A stretch of 64,000 nt of DNA. It comes from Agromyces flavus. Lineage in GTDB: Bacteria; Actinomycetota; Actinomycetes; Actinomycetales; Microbacteriaceae. Location of the stretch: positions 2,232,001-2,296,000 of the forward strand of contig NZ_LT629755.1 of the NCBI RefSeq assembly GCF_900104685.1. The letters run 5' to 3'. Under the pieces are notes generated by a model. It made no database searches. It worked only from the letters and a program-made list of their open reading frames with translations, and was not told where the DNA came from. The position numbers and the translations under genes are program-made. Each line of letters begins with the position of its first letter. The first letter of the stretch is position 1. Shown one piece after another: positions 8,705 through 17,178 of the stretch.

Positions 8705-8763
8705 TTGACGCTGAACTGAGCATGTGCTTAGCTTACCGGCACCAATACTCAGCAACTGCTTAG
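8705..8763. promoter_or_regulatory. Amine-operon promoter with two TetR operators
   Basis: CTGAGCATGTGCTTAG (8716-8731) and CTCAGCAACTGCTTAG (8748-8763) both fit CTnAGCA-N2-TGCTTAG, each one base short of a perfect dyad. Their centres are 32 bases apart, close to three helical turns. The first covers the spacer and -10 region of a plus-strand promoter with -35 TTGACG at 8705-8710. This suits repression of the amine oxidase operon by the divergent TetR protein. Confidence 0.7.
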
Positions 8764-8807
8764 TCCGGCTCTGCGCGGCTCGAGTGGAAGCTCCCGTGAA
8801 GGAAACG

Positions 8808-10175
8808 ATGATGTCTCTGCACACGCCTAACCGTGTCTCGCCCCCTCGTCGGACCGACGCCGACGTGCTCGTCCTCGGTGCCGGCTTCGCCGGCCTCACG
8901 GCCGCTCGCGAACTCGCCCAGCGCGGTCTCTCGGTGCGTGTCCTCGAAGCGCGCGACCGCATCGGCGGTCGCACCTGGTACGCCGACGGCCTCGGCCGCG
9001 GGCTGGAGTTCGGCGGCACGTGGGTGCACTGGACCCAGCCCTACGTCTGGGCCGAGCTCGCCCGCTACGGGATCGGGACCGTTCCGAGCCCGGCTCCAGC
9101 AGTCGCCCACTGGTGGGAGGCGGGCGCACCACGGTCGGGCGACCCGGATGAGCTGCTCGGCCTCCTCGACGAGCCGAACCGGCGTCTCACGGCGGACGCC
9201 CGGCGCGTCTTCCCGACGCCGTTCCAGCCGCTCGAGCAACGAGAGCTCGTCGAGTCGACAGACCAGGAGACGATCGCCGATCGGATCGCCACCCTCGACC
9301 TCCCGGCCGCCGAACGGGCGCTCCTCGAGACGTTCTGGACGCTCAACGTGAACGGATCGATCAACGAGGCCGCATACACCCAGGCCCTGCGCTGGGTCGC
9401 GTTGACGAACGGCGACTGGGCCGTGAACTTCGAGGCGTGCGCGTCGTACAAGGTCGACGGCGGCACCGGGCGTCTCGCCCAGGCGATCGCCGAGGACTCG
9501 GACGCCGAGTTCCGCTTCGGCGCCGTCGTCGAGGGTATCGAGCACGACGAGGGATCGGTGAGCGTGTACACCGACGACGGCGACGTGCACACGGCACGAA
9601 CCGCGATCGTCACGTTCCCGCTCGCGGCGCTGTCGCCGATCCGCGTCACGCCCGAGCTTCCCCGCGCCATGCGCCAGGCGGCGACCGAAGGCCAGGCCGG
9701 CCTCGGAACCAAGGTGTGGTTCCGCCTCGAGGGCGTCAGCGAACCGTTCGTCGCGTTCGGCGAGAAGCACTGGCCGCTCAACTTCTTCCAGGGCGAGTAC
9801 CCCGACGGGGACGGCATCATCGTCATCGGCTTCGGGCCCGACGCTGGTGCGATCGACCCGACCGACGCTCGCGCCATCGAGGCGGTCATCGGACGCCTCA
9901 TCCCCGGCGCCCGGGTCAGCGCAGTCGCGGCACACGACTGGGTCGCCGACCCGTTCGCGGGCGAGACCTGGCCGATGCACCGGCCCGGCTACCTCACGCG
10001 GGCGCTGCCCGAGTTCCACGCCGGTGCCGGCCGCCTCCGGTTCGCCGGAGCCGACTACGCCCACGGCTGGGGCGGCTTCATCGACGGCGCCATCGAGAGC
10101 GGCCTCATCGAAGCGCGCCGCATCCTCGCCGAGCACGCCCGATCCGGCATCCGTCTCCTCGCCGCCAGCGCCTGA
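8808..10175 (+). CDS. FAD-dependent amine oxidase (flavin monoamine oxidase family)
   Basis: The 455-residue enzyme has the dinucleotide-binding loop [21 protein letters not shown] near residues 20-40, the RIGGRTW signature of the amine oxidase family and a C-terminal FAD motif ([24 protein letters not shown]). The family oxidises primary or secondary amines to imines, releasing aldehyde, ammonia and hydrogen peroxide. Two adjacent ATGs (8808 and 8811) follow GAAGGAAACG; either could be used. It heads an operon with a permease, a MoaF-like protein and an aldehyde dehydrogenase, which together import an amine and oxidise it to an acid. Confidence 0.9.
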   Translation: MMSLHTPNRVSPPRRTDADVLVLGAGFAGLTAARELAQRGLSVRVLEARDRIGGRTWYADGLGRGLEFGGTWVHWTQPYVWAELARYGIGTVPSPAPAVAHWWEAGAPRSGDPDELLGLLDEPNRRLTADARRVFPTPFQPLEQRELVESTDQETIADRIATLDLPAAERALLETFWTLNVNGSINEAAYTQALRWVALTNGDWAVNFEACASYKVDGGTGRLAQAIAEDSDAEFRFGAVVEGIEHDEGSVSVYTDDGDVHTARTAIVTFPLAALSPIRVTPELPRAMRQAATEGQAGLGTKVWFRLEGVSEPFVAFGEKHWPLNFFQGEYPDGDGIIVIGFGPDAGAIDPTDARAIEAVIGRLIPGARVSAVAAHDWVADPFAGETWPMHRPGYLTRALPEFHAGAGRLRFAGADYAHGWGGFIDGAIESGLIEARRILAEHARSGIRLLAASA

Positions 10176-10244
10176 GCGCCGGCCACCCGCACCCGCGGGC
10201 ACCTCACCCACCAGAGCACCGCTCGAAGTCCAAAGGAGGACCTC

Positions 10245-11699
10245 ATGAGCACCACCACAACACCAGAGCCGGTCGAGACCCAAACTGAGACCGTGCACGG
10301 CACGACCCTCAAGTCCAACAGCCTCGGCTTCATCGGCATCGCGTTTTTCGTCGTCGCTGCGGCCGCACCGATGGCCGCCTTCGTCGGCGCCGGACCGGTG
10401 CTGTTCTCGATCATGGGACCGGGCGTCCCGCTCGTCTACGTCCTCGTCGCGCTCGTCATCGCCCTGTTCGCGGTCGGCTACCTGAAGATGAGCCGTCACA
10501 TCGTGCACGCCGGCGGCTTCGTCGCGTACATCGCCCGTGGCCTCGGCCGGCACGCCGCCACGGGCGCGGCGGGGATCGTCATCGTCACCTACATCGCGCT
10601 GCAGGTGGGCTTCTGGGCGCAGTTCGGCGTGTTCGCGCAGCAGCTGGCAGCCGGATGGCTCGGCCTCGACCTGCCCGTCTGGGTCTGGGCGCTCGCCTTC
10701 ATCGTGCTCACCACGGCCCTCGCGATGCGAGGCGTCGACCTCAACCTCAGGGTCCTCGGCCTGCTGCTCGTGGCCGAGATCGCGGTCGTCGCCATCCTCG
10801 TCGTCGGCATCATGATCGGCGCGGCCGGCAACCCGCCGTCGCTCGAGAGCTTCAGCCCGTCGCAGCTCGCGAACCCGGGCTTCGGCGTCGCGGTGCTGTT
10901 CGTCTTCGCGTGCTTCACGACCTTCGAGGCCACGACGGTCTTCAGCGAGGAGGCTCGCAACCCGCGTCGCACCATCCCCCTCGCCCTGTATTCGGTCGTG
11001 CTGTTCGTCGCGATCTTCTACACGGTCGCGACCTGGGCCGTCAGCTATGCGGTCGGTCCCGACCAGGTGCAGCAGGCGGCGGCCGACGACCTCGCCGGGC
11101 TCATCTTCGGCCTCGCGGCGACGTACGTCGGCCCGTGGCTGGATGTCACGATGCAGGTGCTCGTCGTGTCGAGCTTCATCGCGATGCTCATCGGCATGCA
11201 GAACATGTTCGCCAGGTACGGGTTCGCCCTCGCCCGCGCGGGCGTGCTGCCCTCGCCGCTGTCGCGCGTCAGCCGGCGCTCGCACGCGCCGTACGCGGCG
11301 GCGCTCGCGAACGGCGTCGTCGTCGCGGTCATCGTGCTCGCCTTCCTGCTCGCCGGCGCCGACCCGATCGAGGTCGTCTATGCCTGGTTCGTCGCGCTCG
11401 GCACGGTCGGCTTCATCGTCATGATGGCCCTCGCGTCGCTCGCGATCGTCGTCTTCTTCCTCCGCGAGAAGGTCGAGCGCGGCTTCTGGACGACGAAGGT
11501 CGCGCCCGCGGCATCCCTCGTCCTCGTCGTCGCGGTGCTGGTGATCGCGCTGCAGAACTACGACGCGATGCTCTTCAGCGAGGGCGCCACCGCCAAGCTC
11601 CTGCTCTGGTTCATCCCCATCGCATTCGCCCTCGGCGCCCTCCTCCCCACGGTCAAGAAGGACATCGACTACGAGTCGGTCGTCACGGCCGTCGCCTGA
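10245..11699 (+). CDS. APC-superfamily amino acid/amine permease
   Basis: The 484-residue protein has about twelve membrane helices and the APC-family start (LGFIGIAFFVVAAAAPMAAFVG) with the conserved EEARNPRRTIPLA segment after helix six. It probably imports the amine handled by the neighbouring oxidase, by proton or sodium symport. AAAGGAGGACCTC gives the strongest ribosome site of the operon. The tail is charged and cytoplasmic. Confidence 0.9.
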   Translation: MSTTTTPEPVETQTETVHGTTLKSNSLGFIGIAFFVVAAAAPMAAFVGAGPVLFSIMGPGVPLVYVLVALVIALFAVGYLKMSRHIVHAGGFVAYIARGLGRHAATGAAGIVIVTYIALQVGFWAQFGVFAQQLAAGWLGLDLPVWVWALAFIVLTTALAMRGVDLNLRVLGLLLVAEIAVVAILVVGIMIGAAGNPPSLESFSPSQLANPGFGVAVLFVFACFTTFEATTVFSEEARNPRRTIPLALYSVVLFVAIFYTVATWAVSYAVGPDQVQQAAADDLAGLIFGLAATYVGPWLDVTMQVLVVSSFIAMLIGMQNMFARYGFALARAGVLPSPLSRVSRRSHAPYAAALANGVVVAVIVLAFLLAGADPIEVVYAWFVALGTVGFIVMMALASLAIVVFFLREKVERGFWTTKVAPAASLVLVVAVLVIALQNYDAMLFSEGATAKLLLWFIPIAFALGALLPTVKKDIDYESVVTAVA

Positions 11700-11739
11700 T
11701 CCCCGATCCGCATCCGATCCGCACCTGAAAGGCCTCATC

Positions 11740-12549
11740 ATGAGCAACTCCACCCCCACTCCGATCGAGCAGGACTACGTCCCCGTCGAGGAATGGCCCG
11801 ACGTCACCGCCATGCTCGAGGGCTTCGGCGAGCCGAGCCTCGATGCGACCGACGACCTCGAGGGCTCGAGCTTCGACATCCGCTTCGACAACGGGTGGAC
11901 CATCGCGCACCGCTTCGTGGGCGGCGCCGTCACCTGGACGATCGTCGAGGGCGACGGCACCGGGATGACCGGCACCCACCCCTATCGCGCCGTCGAGGCG
12001 CGCCCCGGCCTGTACTTCATCGACTTCATCAAGGGCGAGGGGGCGCACGCGAGCGATGTCTCGATGGTGCTCGACCGGAACGACGGTCGCGTCACGGTCG
12101 CCGACTCGAGTTTCGTCGACCGGCAGGGCGCGGTCCGCATGCATACCGAGGTGCTCACCGGTCGCGTGGCCGGCACGGGCGAGATCCAACCGCTGCGGCG
12201 GTCGAACGCGCTCGTGGGCAAGCGGATCTACTACCGCTACAGCCCGAGCGAGCACTACGAGCACATCTACCTCAACAACGGCACGTTCGTCTGGCACTGC
12301 ATCCGCGGCGCCGAGCAGGGCCTCGCCGACGTCGACCCGGCGACGGTGTACGAGCTCGGCGACGGCATCGTGATGCTGCATTGGAGCGAGTCCGTCATGC
12401 CGGTCGAGTCGTTCCTCGTCGTCGACCTCGTGAACGAGCGGTCGATCGGCCGCATGTTCTGCTGGGACGGACCCACCCTCGCGCCGGTGCACCTGCCGTT
12501 CGACAGCCGCTTCACGGTCCTCAACGAGACCGCCCACCCCACCGACTGA
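11740..12549 (+). CDS. moaF: MoaF-family protein in amine catabolic operon
   Basis: The 269-residue protein has the two-part architecture of the MoaF family: an N-terminal lipocalin-like half (FDIRFDNGWTIAHRFVGG, TGTHPYRAVEARPGLYFIDF) and a similar C-terminal half (YYRYSPSEHYEHIYLNNGTF, GRMFCWDGPT). The name comes from the monoamine (moa) regulon of Klebsiella, yet databases often label it molybdenum cofactor protein F. Placement between an amine permease and an aldehyde dehydrogenase supports an amine role and argues against molybdopterin synthesis. The biochemical activity is unknown. Confidence 0.82.
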   Translation: MSNSTPTPIEQDYVPVEEWPDVTAMLEGFGEPSLDATDDLEGSSFDIRFDNGWTIAHRFVGGAVTWTIVEGDGTGMTGTHPYRAVEARPGLYFIDFIKGEGAHASDVSMVLDRNDGRVTVADSSFVDRQGAVRMHTEVLTGRVAGTGEIQPLRRSNALVGKRIYYRYSPSEHYEHIYLNNGTFVWHCIRGAEQGLADVDPATVYELGDGIVMLHWSESVMPVESFLVVDLVNERSIGRMFCWDGPTLAPVHLPFDSRFTVLNETAHPTD

Positions 12550-12582
12550 CCCACGAGTCGAACGACGATTCCGGAGGAACCC

Positions 12583-13998
12583 ATGTCCACCACGCAGCCC
12601 ACCACGATCCTCGAGGCGATCGCCGCCGACGAGACAACCGGCCTTCCGATTCCGGATGCCGCGACCCGCGAGACCATCGGCTACGCCCCGGTGCACTCCC
12701 TCGCCGACCTCGACGCGGCCGTTGCCGCCGCCCGCTCCGCGCAGCCCGCGTGGGCCGCGCTCGGACACGGCGAGCGCAGCGCCATCCTGAACGCCATCGC
12801 CGACGAGATCGAGGCGAACGCCGAGGAGCTCGCCGTGCTGCTCTCGCGCGAGCAGGGCAAGCCGCTCGACGGGCCGAACGCCCGCTTCGAGGTCGGCGCC
12901 TGCGCCGCGTGGACCCGGAATGCCGCGGACACGGCGTTCGAGCCCGAGGTGGTGTTCGAGGACGGCAGCGCCCGGGCGGAGCTGCACTACGAGCCGCTCG
13001 GGGTGGTCGGCGCGATCGGACCATGGAACTGGCCGATGATGATCTCGGTCTGGCAGATCGCGCCGTCGCTGCGTATGGGCAACACGGTCGTCGTGAAGCC
13101 GAGCGAGTACACGCCGCTGTCGGTGCTCGCGCTCGCGGAGGTGTTCAACCGCCACCTGCCACAGGGAGTGCTCACGGTGGTCGCGGGCGACCGCGAGGTC
13201 GGCGCCGCGATCGCCGCCCACCCCGGGCTCGACAAGATCATGTTCACGGGGTCGACGGCGACCGGCCGCAAGATCGTGGAATCATCGGCGCAGAACCTGG
13301 CGCGGCTCACGCTCGAGCTCGGCGGCAACGACGCCGGCATCGTCCTTCCGGGCACGGATGTCGCGGCGATCGCCGATGACCTGTTCTGGGGCTGCTTCAT
13401 CAACACCGGGCAGACGTGCGCGTCGCTGAAGCGGCTCTACGTGCACGACTCGGTCTACGACGAGGTCGTCGACACGCTCGCCGGGATCGCGCGGACCATG
13501 CCGATGGGCCGCGGCCTCGACGCGGGCAACGTGCTCGGCCCGCTGCAGAACGAGAAGCAGTACGACATCGTGCGCCGCCTCGTCGATGACGCCCGCGGCC
13601 GTGGCGCGCGGGTCGTGGCCGGCGGCGAGCCGGCGCCCGAGCTCGGTCCGCTGTTCTACCGCGCCACCGTCGTGGCCGACATCGACGACGGCGCGGCCCT
13701 CGTCGACGAGGAGCAGTTCGGTCCCGTCATCCCGGTGATCCGCTACTCCGACGTCGACGACGCGATCGCCCGGGCGAACGCCTCGGAACAGGGGCTCGGC
13801 GCCTCGGTGTGGTCGAGCGACGCCGACGCTGCGGTCGCGGTGGCGCGTCGCATCCAGGCCGGGACCGTGTGGATCAACCAGCACGGCGTCCTCAACCCGA
13901 ACATCCCGTTCGGTGGCACGAAGGCCTCGGGCTACGGTCATGAGTTCGGCATCCACGGCCTCAAGGCGGTGTCGGCGCCGAAGGTGATCTCGCGCTGA
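12583..13998 (+). CDS. NAD(P)-dependent aldehyde dehydrogenase
   Basis: The 471-residue enzyme has the family order: GAIGPWNWP, the glycine motif FTGSTATGR, catalytic Glu in LELGGND and catalytic Cys in NTGQTCASLKR. It should oxidise the aldehyde made by the amine oxidase to the acid. CGGAGGAA sits upstream of the ATG. It is the last gene of the operon and is followed 10 bases later by a strong hairpin. Confidence 0.93.
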   Translation: MSTTQPTTILEAIAADETTGLPIPDAATRETIGYAPVHSLADLDAAVAAARSAQPAWAALGHGERSAILNAIADEIEANAEELAVLLSREQGKPLDGPNARFEVGACAAWTRNAADTAFEPEVVFEDGSARAELHYEPLGVVGAIGPWNWPMMISVWQIAPSLRMGNTVVVKPSEYTPLSVLALAEVFNRHLPQGVLTVVAGDREVGAAIAAHPGLDKIMFTGSTATGRKIVESSAQNLARLTLELGGNDAGIVLPGTDVAAIADDLFWGCFINTGQTCASLKRLYVHDSVYDEVVDTLAGIARTMPMGRGLDAGNVLGPLQNEKQYDIVRRLVDDARGRGARVVAGGEPAPELGPLFYRATVVADIDDGAALVDEEQFGPVIPVIRYSDVDDAIARANASEQGLGASVWSSDADAAVAVARRIQAGTVWINQHGVLNPNIPFGGTKASGYGHEFGIHGLKAVSAPKVISR

Positions 13999-14008
13999 CG
14001 CGCGTGCC

Positions 14009-14043
14009 CGAACGCCCGGCCTCGAGGTGAGGCCGGGCGTTCG
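14009..14043 (+). terminator. Terminator of the amine operon
   Basis: A perfect 15-base stem (CGAACGCCCGGCCTC against GAGGCCGGGCGTTCG) with a five-base loop GAGGT lies 10 bases after the aldehyde dehydrogenase stop. The following sequence is not U-rich. Confidence 0.85.
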
Positions 14044-14082
14044 TGATGTGCGTGCTGTTCCGGTACGCGGCTGCGGGGGTGC

Positions 14083-14398
14083 TCACCGTGCCCGTAGGGT
14101 CATGGTCCGCGTACGTCGTCGTCGATCACGCTCTGCGCGACCAGCGGCGTTCAGCCACCCGGAGGGGAGTCCGAGATCGACCGCCATCTCGGCGACCACG
14201 GCTTCGATCTCGTCGGACGGCTCGATCACCGCATCGATGTCACGCGTGACCCCGCATCGCCGGGTCGTCCGGGAAGTGCAGGAGCATAGCCGCCCCGCCT
14301 GCGACGCGGATGGTGCCGCGAACGCCCCGCTCCTCGAGCCGCCGAATGAGCTTGTCGAGGAGGTCGCGGACCGCCTGCGCGTCGAACTCGCGTTTCAT
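14083..14398 (-). pseudogene. Broken nucleotidyltransferase (partner of the XRE gene)
   Basis: The reading starts at ATG 14398, overlapping the XRE stop by four bases, and gives MKREFDAQAVRDLLDKL...IRVAGGAAMLLHF, the GG signature of a nucleotidyltransferase. It hits TGA at 14242-14240 right after a GGGG run. Dropping one G continues as VTRDIDAVIEPSDEIEAVV, with the DxD motif, but the frame then runs into WLNAAGRAERDRRRR and ends at 14083, lacking more than half of the domain. So it has both a frameshift and a truncation. The intact relative in this window is at 28520-29092. Confidence 0.75.
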
Positions 14399-14973
14399 CG
14401 GGTCGACAGCGAGTTCTCGTCGATGAAGATGTTCAGGTCGCGCAGCCGCTGCGGGGTCGAGGTCTTGGCCTTTTCGCGGAGCGGCGCGAATCGGGAGACG
14501 TACCAGCGTCGGTTCAGCCGCTCCGGCGTCGCCCAGTCGGGACGCCGGCGCTCGGGGATGGCATCGCCGTACACCGCTCGAAACAGCTGCTCCCAGCGCG
14601 CGTCCTTGATCCGCGATGGCCGGCGCTCCAGTTCGGCATCGCTCAGTTGCTCGGCGTCATCGCGCACTACGGATGCCGCGTGCGTGATGAGTCGCAGCGC
14701 GTAGCTGCCGTCGCGATCGTCGAGCGCGTCGTTGACTTGATCGGTGACCGCCGCCGGGGCGTAGTCGGCGAACGCGGACGCAGGCGTCGTTCCGAGGTCC
14801 AGCCGCTGGCCGAGCGCGGCGAGCGCGCGCTCGAGGGTGTCGAGCCTGATGCGGCCGTCGCGCTCCGACCGTTCCATCTGCGAGATCGCGCCCGCGGTGA
14901 CACCGAGACGCTCGGCGAGCTCGGCACCAGTGAGGCCGAGCTCCTGCCGGGTGGTGCGAATCAGGTCGGACAT
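14395..14973 (-). CDS. XRE-family helix-turn-helix protein (antitoxin-like)
   Basis: The 192-residue protein has an XRE domain in its first 60 residues (LGLTGAELAERLGVTAGAISQMERSE) and a C-terminal region ending TPQRLRDLNIFIDENSL. The same tail pattern (PDWA-PER, TP-R, then a hydrophobic-Asp strand) closes the XRE protein at 27948, so both belong to one family. It is coupled by ATGA to the broken nucleotidyltransferase, implying an antitoxin or regulator now without a working partner. The start is supported by TATCAT six bases upstream. Confidence 0.82.
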   Translation of the reverse strand: MSDLIRTTRQELGLTGAELAERLGVTAGAISQMERSERDGRIRLDTLERALAALGQRLDLGTTPASAFADYAPAAVTDQVNDALDDRDGSYALRLITHAASVVRDDAEQLSDAELERRPSRIKDARWEQLFRAVYGDAIPERRRPDWATPERLNRRWYVSRFAPLREKAKTSTPQRLRDLNIFIDENSLSTR

Positions 14974-14979
14974 GCACTA

Positions 14980-15007
14980 ATGATAGCTGTAACTGATCTT
15001 TATGCAA
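14980..15007 (-). promoter_or_regulatory. Leaderless promoter of the XRE gene
   Basis: On the minus strand TTGCAT (15007-15002), a 16-base spacer and TATCAT (14985-14980) lie six bases before the ATG at 14973. The region is AT-rich for this genome and is likely bound by the XRE protein itself. Confidence 0.65.
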
Positions 15008-15041
15008 TGGTCGCGAGCGGAGGGCGGCCGTATGCGACGAA

Positions 15042-15127
15042 GCCCGGCACCGTGATGATGCCGGGCCTTCCGGCAGAACGGGCGGTCGTTGCGGGTGTCG
15101 TCGGCGACCGACCCGCAACGACTGCCC
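15042..15127. terminator. Two consecutive hairpins
   Basis: The first stem is GCCCGGCA/TGCCGGGC (15042-15066). The second pairs GGGCGGTCGTTGCGGGT with ACCCGCAACGACTGCCC with one mismatch (15080-15127). They lie beyond the 3' end of the clp remnant and patatin gene and before the XRE promoter, and would end minus-strand transcription. Confidence 0.65.
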
Positions 15128-15149
15128 GGACAGGGGCTCCCGGCGGGGG

Positions 15150-15460
15150 CTACGCTGCCGACGCCAGGTCGACTGTCGCGTTCGGCACGAATGCCACGAG
15201 AACCGCACCGTCGGCGGCATCCACTTTCACCGCTGCGCCGTCACCGTGGGCGCCGGTGACGAAGAGGTCGGCGATGCGGTCCAGGAACTCGGGCCGCATG
15301 GCCTCGCGCACCTTCCCCATCACGCGCCGGCGCACTTCATCCTGCGACGAGAACCCCGAGCCATCCGTCGACGCCACGAAGCCGAGCGCACCCGACGCGA
15401 CGCGAGGAACTCCGAGCCGAGGTTCGAGGTCATGATGTCTACCGTGTTGCGGAAGTCGAC
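15150..15460 (-). pseudogene. Remnant copy of a clp ATPase 3' end
   Basis: This stretch repeats the last part of the ClpC-type gene at 17179-19794. It reads [22 protein letters not shown], then after a one-base deletion [31 protein letters not shown] and [10 protein letters not shown] to NATVDLASAA. About 220 bases are missing between RPEFL and RIADLF; both flanks in the intact gene carry CGATGCGGT, so the deletion probably occurred between these 9-base repeats. Similarity to the intact gene stops sharply at GTCGAC (15455-15460), three bases from the patatin stop. It cannot encode an ATPase. Confidence 0.85.
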
Positions 15461-15462
15461 AC

Positions 15463-17031
15463 TTACTCCGGCCTGGACAGGCCAGCACCACGCAGGAGCG
15501 CGCTGAGGCGCCGATTCCGTTCGGTGAGCTCCCCCTCGGTGAACTCCGCGCATGCGCGGTTCAACCACTCGACGAGATCGCCATTGAGACCGAAGCGAAG
15601 GTCAAGGCGCGCGATTCCCTGAGTCGCACGCCCGATCGCGTCGCGGCCGCGCATCGCCAGGCACGCGTTCAGGTAGCCGCTCGCAACCACGAGCATGGCG
15701 GTGCTCCGCCGCACGGCCAGCAGCCCAGTTCGCACACCGGTGGTTGCGAGACGTGCACGTACGCACGCCCACTCCAGGCTCGTGAAGGCGACAGACGGGA
15801 ACTCGACGGCGTTGTGGCGCCACTGGCGGAACGCCCCCGACCGCAGGGACACCGCGTTTTGGTTCCCGCCGTCGACCGCCGGTGCTCGTTCACTTGCGAT
15901 CTCGTCGATTAAGGCGGGCACGCGCACGGTGGAAATGAGACCAGCGTCAGCGGTCACGGCATCAAGCTGAAGGTGCGACTCGTACATCACTCTGAGTGAC
16001 CGGAGAGCGTGATAAACGACCCCCACCCCTGGAATCGTGACGAGGATCCCCACGAGTCCACTGAGCCGAGGAGTGGCACCCGAGGCATCGACGATCACGG
16101 ATCGCTGTACACATCTCTCGCAGAGCCACGCGACTTGGTCTCGATGCACCTTGCAGTCGATCGCTGTCGACGAGATTCGAGCACGCGCGGCAGAAATGCC
16201 GACGATCGACTGAACCGCTTCATAGCGCCCCAATCCGTACTGCACGCCGAGGTTGCCCGTAACGCCTCCGTCGGCCAACCATGCCGCGCGAGTCCCGTCC
16301 GGCGTTGGTTGCCACGTCCAATCGGGGCCTCGATCAATTGGCGGCCTTCGCGGCCTGAATCTGGTCGGGGGGAAGGCGGGAGGGAAAGCGGTGGTAGCGC
16401 GCAGCACTTTCGCGACGCTGACATCGCGCGCGTCGAAGACCCCTCTGCGATCAGACGAGGCGAGACAGACGGCCGAACTGGATTCGAAGAACAGCGGGCC
16501 TGCGCTGCCGATGTCAGATGTCGCGAAGACGTGGAGTCGTTCCCAGTCCGTACCGAGCGTCTCCCCGAGGCGCTCCCGGCGACCGAAGGGCAGGAAGAAC
16601 CAGTGCAGCCAAATGCGCGTGCTCAGTTGAAGGCCGATTGCGATCCACAAGAGAACGAGAGCCGCCAAGACCCAGCCCTTGGCCTCGGGACCCACCGCGC
16701 CGAGAAGCAGGATGGACGTGACTGCGGCCGACCCGATCGTCACCACCAACACCACGAGAACGAGAATCCAGGACCGGGCGCGATTGGTGAGAAGATCGAA
16801 GATCTTGCCAAGCTCGCTGGGCATATCGGATTCGCTCGGGCGGCGGGTCATCAACCACGCATTCACCAGTCCTCCGCCCGAAACGGAGACCACCCGCTTG
16901 ACCGCCGGCCACGCACCCTCGCTCCCGATGAAGTAGATCACCCCGATTGCCGCGAGTGCAGCTCGGACTCCACCCCCCGACAAATACAGCGTCCAACGAT
17001 GGCCGCGAGAAGCATCTCCCTCGATGAGCAT
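15463..17031 (-). CDS. Patatin-like phospholipase with membrane helices
   Basis: The 522-residue protein starts with the patatin oxyanion loop SGGGVRAA (18-25) and a nucleophile elbow SVSGGG, where Ser51 stands in a variant of GxSxG. The Asp partner is in the DGG of WLADGGVTGNLG. Two hydrophobic helices (WILVLVVLVVTIGSAAVTSILLL and WVLAALVLLWIAIGLQL) lie between Ser and Asp, so it should be a membrane-bound lipid acyl hydrolase. Such enzymes also act as effectors of phage defence, but no cyclase or sensor is adjacent. Base composition is lower in G+C than its neighbours. It is bracketed by the two clp copies. Confidence 0.78.
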   Translation of the reverse strand: MLIEGDASRGHRWTLYLSGGGVRAALAAIGVIYFIGSEGAWPAVKRVVSVSGGGLVNAWLMTRRPSESDMPSELGKIFDLLTNRARSWILVLVVLVVTIGSAAVTSILLLGAVGPEAKGWVLAALVLLWIAIGLQLSTRIWLHWFFLPFGRRERLGETLGTDWERLHVFATSDIGSAGPLFFESSSAVCLASSDRRGVFDARDVSVAKVLRATTAFPPAFPPTRFRPRRPPIDRGPDWTWQPTPDGTRAAWLADGGVTGNLGVQYGLGRYEAVQSIVGISAARARISSTAIDCKVHRDQVAWLCERCVQRSVIVDASGATPRLSGLVGILVTIPGVGVVYHALRSLRVMYESHLQLDAVTADAGLISTVRVPALIDEIASERAPAVDGGNQNAVSLRSGAFRQWRHNAVEFPSVAFTSLEWACVRARLATTGVRTGLLAVRRSTAMLVVASGYLNACLAMRGRDAIGRATQGIARLDLRFGLNGDLVEWLNRACAEFTEGELTERNRRLSALLRGAGLSRPE

Positions 17032-17086
17032 GTCTCATTGTTCCGCGGCCAGCGTGCTCCAAACGTTCCCCACACGCCGCCGCGCA

Positions 17087-17125
17087 GAGAACGCCCGGCC
17101 CCAGCGATCGGGGTCGGGCGTTCTC
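17087..17125. terminator. Hairpin terminator after the Clp ATPase gene
   Basis: GAGAACGCCCGGCCCC pairs with GGGGTCGGGCGTTCTC with one mismatch and a short loop. It lies between the end of the Clp ATPase gene and the patatin start, on the transcript path of both minus-strand genes, and should insulate patatin from clp transcription. Confidence 0.75.
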
Positions 17126-17178
17126 CTGCGAGTGGTCTCGGTAGGCGCCGCCTTCGGTGGTGCTACTCGACCACCGGG

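Noticed and set aside
8760..11759. A 999-codon open frame on the minus strand
   Set aside because: It is antisense to the amine oxidase and permease genes; its product is a repetitive Asp/Glu/Arg/His-rich string, the usual shadow of G+C-biased third positions.
11683..13221. A 512-codon minus-strand frame
   Set aside because: It is antisense to the MoaF and aldehyde dehydrogenase genes, with low-complexity Arg/Asp/His composition and no motif.
15463..17031. CBASS system with patatin effector
   Set aside because: The patatin fold and membrane helices would suit an effector, but no CD-NTase or accessory gene is adjacent; the neighbours are clp copies and terminators.
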